This document shows positions 1 through 9,975 of a stretch of DNA of 64,000 nucleotides, piece after piece (position 1 is the stretch's first letter; the number at the start of each line of letters is the position of its first letter). Under the pieces are notes generated by a model. It had not been told where the DNA came from. It ran no database searches and saw nothing but the letters and a program-made list of their open reading frames with translations. The translations under genes and the position numbers were made by a program. Source of the DNA: Microbulbifer sp. MKSA007 (lineage in GTDB: Bacteria; Pseudomonadota; Gammaproteobacteria; Pseudomonadales; Cellvibrionaceae); assembly GCA_032615215.1 (NCBI GenBank), contig CP128433.1, positions 3,245,501 through 3,309,500 on the forward strand. The letters are read 5' to 3'.

Positions 1-894
1 ATTCAAATCTACTTCGGGGATATACTCGGACTTCTTCACATCGTAACTATATTCAGCCCGCTCAATCGACAGCTCTGATTCAGCGAGATCTGGACGCTGC
101 TCAAAGGCAAGTCCTAAAGAGGTTTCGACATCGAACGCTAAATGATGTGGGTTTGGTAGACTCTGAATATTGAAGGGCGTTTCAACATCCCGGGCCATCA
201 ACGCATTGAGACGCTCCTTCGCTGTCGCCATCTCATCGATAAGGCGCTGGCGCTCCAGCCTGCGCTGGGCCAGGCGTGCTCGCACATCCAAAAGTTCATA
301 CTCAAGGGCAACTTGTTGTGCAACATAATTCCCTACAAGTTCACTCAAAGAAGTCAGGAAGATAATGGCTTCATCCACGGCCTGTAAATCACCAAGGATT
401 CTGCCAATTTCAAAATACTGGATCTTGGTGAGGTAGCCTATATCCTGCTGCACCAAGCGAACCTTTTCCTCCGCCATTTCAGTGACAACGTAGCCCTCAC
501 AAATCTCTAGCTCTATTGTGTATAGCTGTGTGATAGGTTGGGTCGCGCTGACAGAGAAGGTCTTGGTCACACCTTCCTCTGATGTGATCTCTATATCCCT
601 AGGAGGGATAGGGCCTATCGGAGAATTCTGCACAAAAACGCCACGATCAAAGGTGTACCTCTGGCGTGTTAGGTTATCGATTATCCCTGCATTCATTTCC
701 AGCCGGGGATAGCGCTTTGTTTTTAATGCCTCGACGTCATCCCAAACCTCATTAACTTCAATCGCAGCCGCCTGAACCCGTAAATTAGCTGTCACTGCCA
801 AATCGACGGCATCTTCCAGGGTCAAAACCGGCTCGCTGGCATAGCTCCAGGCTCCGCCGCCAGTCAGCAGTATTGCGAGCGCGCACTCGAACAA
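1..894 (-). CDS. TolC-family outer membrane efflux protein (C-terminus cut by window edge)
   Basis: Reading the minus strand from 894 gives one open frame to the window edge, 298 codons, with no stop. After a short signal-like N-terminus (residues 1-20, ending near GAWSYA) comes the usual start of an outer membrane factor, 'LTLEDAVDLAVTANL', then long amphipathic helices and a stretch such as 'AFEQRPDLAESELSIERAEY' that is typical of TolC repeat units. Proteins of this family form the outer membrane exit duct of tripartite pumps. The start I choose is TTG at 894, because an in-frame TAG lies just upstream and AGAGG sits about 6 bases before the TTG. The partner pump genes would lie outside the window. 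Family is clear; the substrate cannot be told. Confidence 0.85.
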   Translation of the reverse strand, partial: MFECALAILLTGGGAWSYASEPVLTLEDAVDLAVTANLRVQAAAIEVNEVWDDVEALKTKRYPRLEMNAGIIDNLTRQRYTFDRGVFVQNSPIGPIPPRDIEITSEEGVTKTFSVSATQPITQLYTIELEICEGYVVTEMAEEKVRLVQQDIGYLTKIQYFEIGRILGDLQAVDEAIIFLTSLSELVGNYVAQQVALEYELLDVRARLAQRRLERQRLIDEMATAKERLNALMARDVETPFNIQSLPNPHHLAFDVETSLGLAFEQRPDLAESELSIERAEYSYDVKKSEYIPEVDLN

Positions 895-1249
895 CGGCCA
901 CCTCTATTTCCAGCAACAATTTAAATCTGCTCACTGCGCAAATAAATTTAGGATCGAGTAAGTATATCTGTTGACAGCCACTGGCCGGACTGCTGGCCCC
1001 AGACTGGCGGATTCCTATTTATCCCCTTGGACAATATTCATATTTTTAATAACTTAGTAAGTTTATATTCCACCGACTGGCGACTAGAGATTCATTTTCG
1101 AAAACACCAGCACCTCTTAGAGCGGGCAGCCCCCTCCCATCAGTTTTCCGAACAGAAACTGTGTAGACGCCATAAAGAAGCATCACCTGTCGTGATCCTT
1201 TAGCTAGGCTAGTTAATGGCGGCAATCAAAACCGTATTTCTTTGGTTCC
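895..1249. other. intergenic region between divergent genes
   Basis: About 355 bases between the divergently read TolC-like gene and the TVP38-like gene. I see no open frame with a ribosome site. It should hold the two divergent promoters, but I cannot place -35/-10 boxes with confidence. Confidence 0.5.
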
Positions 1250-1969
1250 GTGGAAAACCCTATGGCGGTGAAGTTTATTCCTCTATTGATTCTCGCGGTT
1301 TGCACTATCGCCGTGGCTGGGGTGTTGAGCTTATTGGTTTATTTTGACCTGGATGATCAGATTATTGAGCTGATGCAGTGGCTCAATGAGCAGGGCTGGC
1401 AGACAAGTTTGCTATTTATCTTAATTGTGGCCGCAGCAATCGTCTTTTTACTCCCTGGCGTCATTTTTACCATGGGGGCGGGGTTCGTATTTGGCGTTAT
1501 AAAAGGAACTCTACTGGTTATTGCCGGCACCGTACTTGGGGCAACCCTCGCATTTCTTATCGCCCGCTACCTTCTTGGCGAGAAGCCCTCTCGGTGGGTT
1601 ATGTCTCATATCAAGCCCGCGACTGTTGGCGAAGTGATTCGTCGCGAGGGCTGGCAAATGATTATGTTGACCCGACTGGTTCCCCTATTTCCCTTCAAGT
1701 TGTCGAACTACTTCTTTGGACTGACTCCAGTTCGACTGCGTGACTTTGTGATCGGAAATTTCCTTGGAATTATCCCCCTTACACTGCACAACGTTTACAT
1801 CGGCTCCATCGCAGCAGATCTCACCTCCCTGGGCAAGGTTGAGGAACGCACTCCAGTTCAGTGGGGATTTTATATTGCCGGATTCGCCCTGGCCGTCATC
1901 GCACTAATCGGGCTCACTCGAATGGCTCGTCGTGCATTGAAAAGAATTATTAAAGAAGAGGACCTCTGA
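1250..1969 (+). CDS. TVP38/TMEM64 (SNARE-associated/DedA-like) membrane protein
   Basis: 239 residues with about five hydrophobic segments, and the family core 'LPGVIFTMGAGFVFGVIKGTLL' followed by 'LTRLVPLFPFKLSNYFFGLT' around residues 70-160. These are the two re-entrant helical segments of the VTT domain. TVP38/DedA relatives are inner membrane proteins linked to lipid scrambling or undecaprenyl-phosphate recycling; the specific role here is unknown. Start is GTG at 1250; an ATG four codons on (1262) is possible. Its stop TGA overlaps the ATG of the next gene by one base (TGATG), so it heads an operon with the glycosidase, glycosyltransferase and phosphodiesterase genes. Confidence 0.85.
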   Translation: MENPMAVKFIPLLILAVCTIAVAGVLSLLVYFDLDDQIIELMQWLNEQGWQTSLLFILIVAAAIVFLLPGVIFTMGAGFVFGVIKGTLLVIAGTVLGATLAFLIARYLLGEKPSRWVMSHIKPATVGEVIRREGWQMIMLTRLVPLFPFKLSNYFFGLTPVRLRDFVIGNFLGIIPLTLHNVYIGSIAADLTSLGKVEERTPVQWGFYIAGFALAVIALIGLTRMARRALKRIIKEEDL

Positions 1970-4211
1970 TGCCTTGGATGAAATGGCTACCTTGGCGCTT
2001 CTTCGTACGCCGCTTTGCCACCGCTCACGGTTTCCTTGATCCACTCACATTGATGGCGCATCTACAGCGCTTTGCCGAGCCTTCAGAGGTGAGTGAACCC
2101 ATCGAGCTGCTACGCGCAGGGGCGGTATTTCACGCTCGAGCACTGATCAACAGTAAAGTCATACAACACAACCTGGACTGGGTGTGGCCCTACTGGATTC
2201 AGCGCCAGTTCGACCCCTATGACAAGTCGTTTATCCCTCGGGCTTTTTCCATTAGCCACTGCAATTTGAGCCACCGCAATTGGACCGCTGTAGGTATACC
2301 CGACTGCGAAGAACTGCCGATTGTCGACCCCCGAGGCCTGCTTACACCTCACTACGATGGCTGGTCTATTGATGTCTGGGTCATCAGTGATAGCGGTGAA
2401 GAGCTAACGCCTTCCACCCTCGGCTTCTGCAACCAGCACCAGGAGCTGGGAGATGATATTGCGATAGTCACCGAATCCCATCGTCGGGGTCTGAAGTTGC
2501 ACAATAGGGCCTCAGCAAGCCTGCTCCAAGGCCATCCCCGCTGTGTGCTTGAACTCAATGCCCAATGCCCGGGAGGCGGCTGGCTAATGGTGGTCTTGCG
2601 CCCCTGCAATCCTGAGGGCGTCAGCTTTGTTCACAAGGTTCGCCTGGGCGATAGCGGGCGCAATTGGCTTATTGAAGACAAGGCCGCCGTAGAGTTCAGC
2701 CAGCCGGTAGACAAACACCTGGCATCCAATTACAAGCGGGGCGATATCTACCTCCATCTCCGGGACAAGGAAAGCAATCGCGAGGGGCTCTGCGATATTG
2801 GCATGGCCTCTGCGGCCGCTATGTTTCGTATCGAAGACCGAAAATCCCGCAAGGTTGAAGTTGCTATTCCACTGGTTACAGAGGAGAGTAAACAGCGCTC
2901 TCCCCTGTGCTGGGAACACGTCCTGGAAGGTCACTGCGCCCTGACTGTTCCCGACGAAAAATTTCAGTTTCTCTACGACTCGGCAATACGCACCCTTATT
3001 CTCCACTCTCCCAAAGATGTCTACCCGGGGCCTTACACCTACAAGCGGTTTTGGTTTCGGGACGCGGCATTTATGATTCAATCGCTGCTTTATGCCGGAC
3101 TGACAAACCGCGCAGAAAGAGCTCTGGAGCAATTTCCCCACCGGCAAAAGCGGGATGGTTTTTTCACTCCCAGGACGGCGAGTGGGACTCCAATGGTGAA
3201 GCCCTGTGGATCTTCAACCTCTATTGTGAATTAACCGGCAAACCCTTAAAGCAGCCGTGGTGTGAACCTGTCGTCAGGGGTGCCAAATGGATTATCAACA
3301 AGCGCCTTCCGAATGATGGCAGCCCCTGTGGGGGCCTGCTCCCTGCGGGATTCAGTGCAGAACACCTGGGGCCCAACGACTGCTACTACTGGGACGACTT
3401 CTGGGGCGTCGCCGGTCTGCAGAGTGCCGCCAGTATTTGCACGCGCGAAGGTATGGATGACAACGCCCATCGCTTCAATACCGCGGCCAGCGACTTCCAG
3501 AGCACTATTGATCAAAGCTTGCAGGATGCACAGGACCGTCTGGGCCGCCCCGCGATGCCAGCCTCACCAAACCGGCGCCTGGATGCCGGTGCCGTAGGAT
3601 CGATCGCCGCAGGCTATCCCTTGCAACTCTACCCACCAGAGGACCCGAGGCTGGTAGATCTGGCGGAATACCTGATGGAAAAGTGCTTTGTGAGCGGCGG
3701 GTTTTTCCAGGACATGATCCATTCCGGTATTAACGCCTACCTCACTCTCCACATTGCCCAGGTATTGCTTCGCGCTGGAGATGCCCGCTGTATTGACCTT
3801 ATGCGCAGTGTGGCAGAACTGGCATCGCCAACAGGGCAATGGCCAGAAGCCATCCACCCCCATTCTCTCGGCGGATGCATGGGGGATGGACAGCACGCCT
3901 GGGCAGCGGCTGAGTGGGTGGCGATGCAACGCAATTGCTTTGTCCGCGAAGAGCAGGACGCTTTGGTTCTCATCTCCGGGCTACCCCCCGAGTGGCTCAA
4001 AGGTACTGACTCAGATCAGCCCATCCGCTTTGGGCCCGCGCCCACCCGGTTTGGCTTGGTTACCCTGGAAATTCAACCAGGCTCCACGCCAACGGTCTCT
4101 TGGGCTGCCGATTGGCATGGGAAGCCCCCACCTATCGCCATTAAGGCCATCGGCTTCCGGCCAGTGCTGATCACCGACGAATCGCAGAGTGCGGAGTTGA
4201 GCCCCAAGTGA
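1969..4211 (+). CDS. six-hairpin glycosidase-like protein (amylo-1,6-glucosidase/GH63-type), frameshifted
   Basis: Two overlapping frames, 1969-3234 and about 3165-4211, together encode one protein of about 747 residues. The N-terminal half is beta-rich; the C-terminal half has an (alpha/alpha)6-type catalytic signature 'FWFRDAAFMIQSLLYAGL' near residue 362, then 'SQDGEWDSNGEALWIF', as in glycogen debranching and related glucosidases. The frames join at a run of six T (3159-3164): one extra T makes the reading continuous and the total length a multiple of three. I therefore suspect a sequencing deletion rather than a dead gene. The gene overlaps the next start (GTG at 4208) by 4 bases. Substrate is unknown; the glycosyltransferase neighbour suggests a glycan or glycolipid context. 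Confidence 0.7.
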
Positions 4212-5482
4212 ATATCGTGATGCTCACCAACACCTACTTGCCTCACGTGGGCGGCGTTGCGCACTCCGTCGCCGCGTTCAGTGAGGAATATCGCAAACGT
4301 GGGCACAAAGTACTGGTCATCGCACCCGAGTTCCCGCAAAAGTCTGACGATGAAGAACATGTTCTGAGAATTCACTCAATCCAGAATTTTAATGGCACCG
4401 ACTTTTCCATGGCACTGCCATTCTCAGGCGTCTTGAATGATGCGCTGGATAAATTCCGTCCGGATATCCTTCATGCCCACCACCCTTTTCTCCTGGGACT
4501 GACAGCCCTACGTCTTTCGCGAGAGCGCGAGCTACCGCTCGTTTTTACCCATCACACATTGTACGAACACTACACCCACAACTTGATGGGAGATTCACAA
4601 GCACTCAAACGCTTTGTAATGGAAGTTGCCACCCGCTTCGCCAATAAAGCTAATCTGGTCCTGGCCCCAAGCCTGAGTGTTGTGAGACTTCTCCGGGAGC
4701 GAGGGGTACAAACTCCAATCGCGGAAGTCCCTACGGGAGTACACCCAGAGCAATACGCCCATGGAGAGGGAAGTAAGCTCAGGAAAAAACTGAAAATACC
4801 CGCATCAGCATTCTTGTTGGGACACTTGGGCCGCTTTGGGAAGGAAAAAAACCTGGTTTTTCTTTGTCAGGCCGTCGCCAAATTTTTACAGGAATATCCA
4901 TTCGCACACTTTCTTCTCGCTGGCAGCGGCCCACTGGAAGATCAGCTTCAGCAGTTTTTTACCGACAAAAAATTAATGCAACGTGTACATATGCCAGGGA
5001 AAGTCATTGGTGATGCCCGCCGGGATATTTACAGCGCAATGGACACCTTTCTATTTACTTCCACCACTGAAACCCAAGGTCTAGTGCTGTCTGAGGCAAT
5101 GGCCTCTGGAGTTCCCGTGATCGCCCTGGAAGCCAATGGATCGAGAGATATATTGAAGCAAGGTATTAACGGCTGCCTGGTAACCAAAGAATCGCTCAAT
5201 GATTTTGTCGCCGCGATACGTTGGTTCCACAACCTGCCTGATGACCGCCGCCAGCAGATGATTAGGGAAGCCAGAATTACGGCCCAGGATTTTTCCATGA
5301 ATAGTTGCGCCCAGCGAGCACTGGATCTCTATCAACCCCTCGTGCACTACAACTGGCCGCTTGATAACTCTATTTATGCGCGATGTATACGCACTGGAAA
5401 ATTAATCACCATACAGTGGGAGATTTTCGAGGGCTTCACAGAAGCCGCAGGCGCAGCCTTGAATCAACCACCTAAGCGTTAA
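4208..5482 (+). CDS. glycosyltransferase family 4 (GT-B fold)
   Basis: 424 residues with the GT4 layout. The N-terminal acceptor domain begins 'MNIVMLTNTYLPHVGGVAHS', the linker has 'EVPTGVHPEQY', and the nucleotide-sugar half contains 'GHLGRFGKEKNL' and the E-x7-E motif 'TETQGLVLSEAMASGVPVIA' near residues 286-300. The N-terminus most resembles enzymes that add glucose to diacylglycerol or phosphatidylinositol, but acceptor specificity cannot be read from motifs. The start is GTG at 4208, overlapping the stop of the glycosidase gene, so the two are translationally coupled. The phosphodiesterase gene follows after 11 bases. Confidence 0.88.
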   Translation: MNIVMLTNTYLPHVGGVAHSVAAFSEEYRKRGHKVLVIAPEFPQKSDDEEHVLRIHSIQNFNGTDFSMALPFSGVLNDALDKFRPDILHAHHPFLLGLTALRLSRERELPLVFTHHTLYEHYTHNLMGDSQALKRFVMEVATRFANKANLVLAPSLSVVRLLRERGVQTPIAEVPTGVHPEQYAHGEGSKLRKKLKIPASAFLLGHLGRFGKEKNLVFLCQAVAKFLQEYPFAHFLLAGSGPLEDQLQQFFTDKKLMQRVHMPGKVIGDARRDIYSAMDTFLFTSTTETQGLVLSEAMASGVPVIALEANGSRDILKQGINGCLVTKESLNDFVAAIRWFHNLPDDRRQQMIREARITAQDFSMNSCAQRALDLYQPLVHYNWPLDNSIYARCIRTGKLITIQWEIFEGFTEAAGAALNQPPKR

Positions 5483-5493
5483 GTCCAGAAACT

Positions 5494-7921
5494 ATGTTAA
5501 GCCGTATCGGACTATCAATCAGACGCTGGCGCCGCCGACTCAGTCGCAGCGAATGGATTACTCGCTTGCTCGGACTATCCACCAACCCAAACAGCCCCCA
5601 TGCCCCAGGGCTAATTTTGATCCAGATTGACGGACTGGCCTACCCCGAACTTCTCAAAGCACTGGCACGAGGGCGAATGCCATTTCTGAAGCGGCTAATT
5701 AGAAAAGAACACTATCGCCTGGAGCATATGTACCCGGGAGTCCCCTCGACAACTCCTGCGGTGCAAGCCGAACTTTTTATGGAGTGCGCCAGGCCGTACC
5801 TGCATTTGGCTTCCTCGTCCACGAAACGCAAAAACTCGGACGGATGTACGATCCTGAGGTTGCCGCCCTGGTCGAAAAAAGAATTAAGACTCAACACCGC
5901 GATCCACTGTTGCGTGGGGGCAGCTGTTATCTCAGCCTATTTAAAGCCGGCACAAAAACCGGTGAAGCGCACTTCTGCCCCGCCGACCAGGGATGGGGCC
6001 CGGCCCTGCGCGAAGCCAGCCCCATGGCAATCGCCATTCTGATTGTCACCAATATTTGGAGCCTTGTTCGCACTACCGCGTTAATTTTGATCGAGCTGGT
6101 TTTATCTCTAGTCGATTGCGTGCGCGGGATAATCGGCGGCCAAAACCTACTTAAGGAATTGATGTTTATCCCCACAAGGGTCGGCATCACCATTCTCACT
6201 AGAGAGCTGTGCACCATGGGGGTGAAAGTTGATATCACCCGCGGCCTGCCGATTATATATATCAACCTGCTCGGTTACGATGAGCAGTCCCACCGGCGCG
6301 GGCCGCAATCGGCCTTTGCCCACTGGGTATTGAAGGGGATAGACAGTGCGATAGCCAAAATCTGGAAGGCCGCTCACGGCTCTGAGCGACGGCACTACGA
6401 CGTATGGATTTTTTCAGACCACGGCCAGGAACAAACAGTGGCCTATGAAGAGGTCAACGGGCGCAGTCTTGGCGATGCCCTCTCGGAAGCTCTATCCAAT
6501 TTACCTTCAGCGCCGAAGATCAAATCTACCACTATCCCCAAAAAGTCCGCTTCGAAAGAGCTCGACTGTTCGGCAGTGAGTGGATGGACAAAAGCAGCAT
6601 CGAGGAGGAATCCACGCAAGAGGGCGATAGAACGCCTACTGCCATAGCGGCCCTGGGCCCAATCGCGATGCTGTACAACATTGATCTGAACGGTACCAGC
6701 CGGGCAGATGCCGCCAAAAGGATGGTGGAGCAAGCCAAAGTGCCCCTAGTGCTCTATCTGGAAGACCCATCCTCCCCCGCTTCCTCACCAGTGCATGGGT
6801 GGTGGAAAGATGGCCCCATCAAGCTTCCTGAAGACGGCCGCAAATTGATGGGGGACGAACACCCCTACCCGGTTGAAGCCGCAGAGGATATGGCCAGCCT
6901 GTGCCGGCACCCGGACTCTGGCGACTTTATGATGTACGGCTGGTGTGCTGGTATGCGGCAACCCATGACTTTCGCCATGGAAAATGGCAGTCACGGCGGC
7001 TCTGGCCCCAATGAGACCCATGCCTTCGCCCTGATGCCAGAGGATATCCAGCCCCCAGACCCCAGTCGGGGCTACTGGCGCCCGCAGGATCTGCGCTCCA
7101 CAGCCCGCGCCTACCTCCGTGGCGCCCGCCCCATGAAGGTAGATAACCACAGGATGCCAAAAACTGTTTTGCGCATCATGACCTACAACGTGCACAGTTG
7201 CCGAGGGCTGGATGGCAAGCTCTCCCCACAGCGAATTGCCCGGGTAATTGCCCGCTATCGCCCGGATGTGGTGGCATTACAAGAACTGGATGTCATGCGC
7301 AAACGCACCGGAGGCCTCGACCAGGCCGAAAGACTTGCTCGCCTACTGGCAATGGACCTGCACTTCCAGCCCACTATAAATATGAAAGAGGAGCGCTACG
7401 GTGATGCGATCCTCACCCATCTCCCCGCCCGGCTCATCAAGAAAGGGATTTTGCCCGGCCCTCCCTCCGGCAAAGGGGGACTTTTTAACCCCGCTGCAGA
7501 CGAACCGCGTGGAGCAGTTTGGGTGGAAATCGAAGCCAATGGCAAACCTATCCAGATTATCAACACCCACCTGGGGTTATCCCGTGCAGAGCGGCTGCGC
7601 CAGGTGGATGCCCTTCTCGGCCCCGAATGGCTCAGCAATCCCCGCTGCACCGGAGAGCGAGTGCTACTGGGAGACTTCAACGCGCTACCCAACTCTGCCG
7701 AGTGCAAGCGACTCGGAGGCTACCTCCGGGATGCCCAGGAACAGGCGCCCCGCCACAACCCCAAAGGGACCTTCCTAAAGGTCCGTATTGATCACATGTT
7801 CCTAAGTGCCGGACTCAATGTGAAACGGGTGCGGGTGCCCAGGACATCGCTGACCCGCCAAGCCTCAGATCACCTGCCATTGATCGTGGATATCGACCTA
7901 CCCATCAAGGGTGGAAAGTAA
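5494..7921 (+). CDS. alkaline-phosphatase-superfamily phosphodiesterase fused to an endonuclease/exonuclease/phosphatase domain, frameshifted twice
   Basis: Three frames join into one product of 809 residues. The first part has 'LILIQIDGLAYPE' (metal-binding Asp near residue 46), 'PSTTPAVQAELF' (candidate nucleophile Thr), 'INLLGYDEQSHRRGP' and 'FSDHGQEQ', the metal ligands of nucleotide pyrophosphatase/phosphodiesterase-type enzymes, and a hydrophobic stretch in the middle. From about residue 555 an EEP domain follows: 'MTYNVHSCRGLDG', 'ALQELD', 'INTHLGL', 'LLGDFNA', 'SDHLPLIVDI'. Breaks lie in T runs at 5774-5778 and 6499-6501; one added T at each restores the frame and makes 2430 bases, a multiple of three. 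An internal ATG at 7154 could start a separate EEP gene. Likely acts on phosphodiesters such as phospholipids; this is inference. Confidence 0.72.
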
Positions 7922-8160
7922 TCGATCTCGGTTTATCGAGCCCCACACTCTTCGCACCCTCCAACCCGAGCGATAACACTTGAAAAATGCCCCAGAGCCC
8001 CCACAATAAGCGGAGAATATTTGAATAAATCCTTTAAAAATATAGGGTTTTTGTGAATTCATAGAGACTGGCAGACGGACGCTAAAAGGGTTTTCCCGAC
8101 TTGAAGGTCCCCACTGCGAGCTATATGATTCTTCTATCACTTAATAGCAGGAGTCGCTAA

Positions 8161-8844
8161 ATGCAACCGCAAGCTTATACTCAAACCCGCGCACTGGATC
8201 GCTCGGAATCGGCGAAGGTGTTGCGCAATACCTATGCCCTACTGGCAATGACCGTTCTCTTCAGTGCCATTACCGCCGGTATTTCCATGTCTATTGGCAT
8301 GGGTCGTGGCATGAGCCTGGTCTGCTCCCTCGGAGCCCTGGCCCTCATCTGGTTCGTATTACCGCGCACAGCAAACTCCGCCGCAGGCGTTGGTGTTGTA
8401 TTCGCATTTACCGGCTTGCTGGGTGCCTCCATTGGCCCATTGCTTAACCACTACCTGGGCATGGCTGGCGGCGGTCAGATCGTTATGCAAGCCCTGGGCA
8501 CCACTGCCCTGATCTTCTTTGCCCTGTCTGCCTACGTACTGACTACCCGCAAAGACTTCAGCTTTATGGGCGGCTTCCTGGCCGTTGGCTTGATCGCAGT
8601 ACTGGTATGTTTCCTGGGCGTTATCATCGCTGGCTTCTTCGGCATCCACATGCCGCTGTTTAGCGTGGCCCTGAGCGGCGTTGTTGCCCTGCTGATGTCT
8701 GGCTTCATCCTGTACGACACCAGCCGCATCATCAATGGTGGCGAGACCAACTACCTGATGGCAACCGCCTCCCTGTACCTGAACATCTTCAACCTGTTCA
8801 CCAGCCTGCTGCACATCCTTGGATTCGCATCCTCTGACGACTAA
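8161..8844 (+). CDS. Bax inhibitor-1/YccA family membrane protein
   Basis: 227 residues, about seven transmembrane helices, with the cytosolic N-terminus 'QAYTQTRALDRSESAKVLRNTY' typical of bacterial BI-1 proteins and the helix 7 region 'SGFILYDTSRIINGGETNYL', which holds the conserved Asp pair region of the TMBIM fold. Family members are pH-sensitive calcium leak channels; E. coli YccA also modulates FtsH. Start ATG 8161 has AGGAG about 8 bases upstream ('agcaggagtcgctaa'). The gene stands alone and is closed by the hairpin terminator at 8876-8898, so it is not part of the tus operon behind it. Confidence 0.92.
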   Translation: MQPQAYTQTRALDRSESAKVLRNTYALLAMTVLFSAITAGISMSIGMGRGMSLVCSLGALALIWFVLPRTANSAAGVGVVFAFTGLLGASIGPLLNHYLGMAGGGQIVMQALGTTALIFFALSAYVLTTRKDFSFMGGFLAVGLIAVLVCFLGVIIAGFFGIHMPLFSVALSGVVALLMSGFILYDTSRIINGGETNYLMATASLYLNIFNLFTSLLHILGFASSDD

Positions 8845-8875
8845 GCATAAGCATCAGCTTTGTTGAGCAAGTCAC

Positions 8876-8898
8876 AATGCCCCGCACCGCGGGGCATT
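8876..8898 (+). terminator. Rho-independent-type terminator after the BI-1 gene
   Basis: Perfect 10-bp stem AATGCCCCGC / GCGGGGCATT with a 3-base loop, followed by TTAC. It lies 32 bases after the BI-1 stop and 18 before tusD. The T tract is short, so termination may be partial. Confidence 0.75.
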
Positions 8899-8915
8899 TT
8901 ACTATTTGGCCCCCT

Positions 8916-9308
8916 ATGAAGTTTTCCCTAGCCATCTACTCAGCCCCCCACAGCACCCAGTCTTCATCCAGTGCACTCCGGTTTGCCAAAGCCCTTCTAG
9001 AGCAAGGCCACGAAATTTATCGAGTGTTTTTCTACTGCGACGGCGTGCAAAACAGCAATGCCATTGCCGCACCTCCCCAGGACGAAACTGATCTGACTTC
9101 AGAGTGGCAGGCACTGGGCCACCAGCACCAATTGGACCTGGTAGTTTGTATTGCCGCTGCCCAACGTCGCGGCGTGCTGAATCAGAGAGAGGCCGAGCGT
9201 CTGGAAAGACCCACCGCCAACTTGGCAGAGGGTTTTGAGCTGGCTGGCCTCGGCCAACTCACCGACGCTGTCGCCAATTCCGATCGCCTGATTACCTTTG
9301 GAGGTTGA
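8916..9308 (+). CDS. tusD: sulfur relay protein TusD
   Basis: 130 residues beginning 'MKFSLAIYSAPHSTQSSSSALRFAKALL', a DsrE/F-like fold. The catalytic cysteine is the one in 'LDLVVCIAAAQRRGVL' (Cys78 equivalent of E. coli TusD). TusD with TusB and TusC forms a hexamer that takes persulfide sulfur from TusA and passes it to TusE for 2-thiouridine in the tRNA wobble position. I choose ATG 8916 because the in-frame codons upstream (from 8877) lie inside the terminator. Followed by tusC after 3 bases. Confidence 0.93.
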   Translation: MKFSLAIYSAPHSTQSSSSALRFAKALLEQGHEIYRVFFYCDGVQNSNAIAAPPQDETDLTSEWQALGHQHQLDLVVCIAAAQRRGVLNQREAERLERPTANLAEGFELAGLGQLTDAVANSDRLITFGG

Positions 9309-9311
9309 GCA

Positions 9312-9674
9312 TTGAGCACTAAATCATTGGCCCTATGCCGCACCGCCCCCTACGGCAATGCCCTGGCACGAGAAGGTATCGAGGCCGTACTGGCAGCGGC
9401 GGCGATGGAACAGGACATGGACCTGCTATTTCTCGGCGATGGGGTATTCCAATTGCTGGACCAGCAATCACCTGCGGATATCGGCCAGAAAAGCCTGCGA
9501 CGCAATTTGCAGGCTCTGCCGATGTTTGGCATTGAGCAGTTTTTCGTTTGTGAGAAAAGCCTCGCTGAACGCAATATCACCCTGGAGCAGATCCAGGTTG
9601 CCGGCGCAGAGACTAAAGCCGTAAAAGATACCGGCTCACTGATCGCCGCCTACCCCACCGTATTGAGCTTCTGA
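9312..9674 (+). CDS. tusC: sulfur relay protein TusC
   Basis: 120 residues, DsrE/F-like ('ALCRTAPYGNALAREGIEAVLAAAAM', 'LLFLGDGVFQLL'), matching TusC in length and order. It lacks a catalytic cysteine equivalent, as expected for TusC, whose role is structural in the TusBCD complex. TTG start at 9312, three bases after the tusD stop; one base separates its stop from tusB, so the genes are translated together. Confidence 0.92.
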   Translation: MSTKSLALCRTAPYGNALAREGIEAVLAAAAMEQDMDLLFLGDGVFQLLDQQSPADIGQKSLRRNLQALPMFGIEQFFVCEKSLAERNITLEQIQVAGAETKAVKDTGSLIAAYPTVLSF

Positions 9675-9675
9675 T

Positions 9676-9969
9676 ATGACTTTGCATATTGTCAGTAAAT
9701 CCCCTTATACCAGCAGCGCCCTTAAGGAATGCCTGGGTGCTTTTACTCAGGATGACTCGCTCCTGCTCATTGAAGATGGTGTATATGCGCTGAGGCATGA
9801 GGCTCTGGAAACAGTGCCAAGTACCCAAATTTTCTGCCTTGAAGCAGATGCCACTGCCCGAGGCCAGCAGCAATTTGCAGTAAACATGGATAGGGTGGAA
9901 ATGATCGATGATGCGCGCTGGGTACAGCTCTGTACCGAGCATCAACCCATAGTCAGCTGGTTTCGGTAA
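9676..9969 (+). CDS. tusB: sulfur relay protein TusB
   Basis: 97 residues starting 'MTLHIVSKSPYTSSALKECL', ending 'WVQLCTEHQPIVSWFR', a good match to TusB in both ends. The third, smallest subunit of the TusBCD hexamer. It starts one base after tusC and is followed by tusE after six bases. Confidence 0.92.
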   Translation: MTLHIVSKSPYTSSALKECLGAFTQDDSLLLIEDGVYALRHEALETVPSTQIFCLEADATARGQQQFAVNMDRVEMIDDARWVQLCTEHQPIVSWFR

Positions 9970-9975
9970 CAAAAA

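Noticed and set aside
2584..3147. 187-codon minus-strand frame within the glycosidase gene
   Set aside because: Antisense of a conserved coding region; no independent signal of translation.
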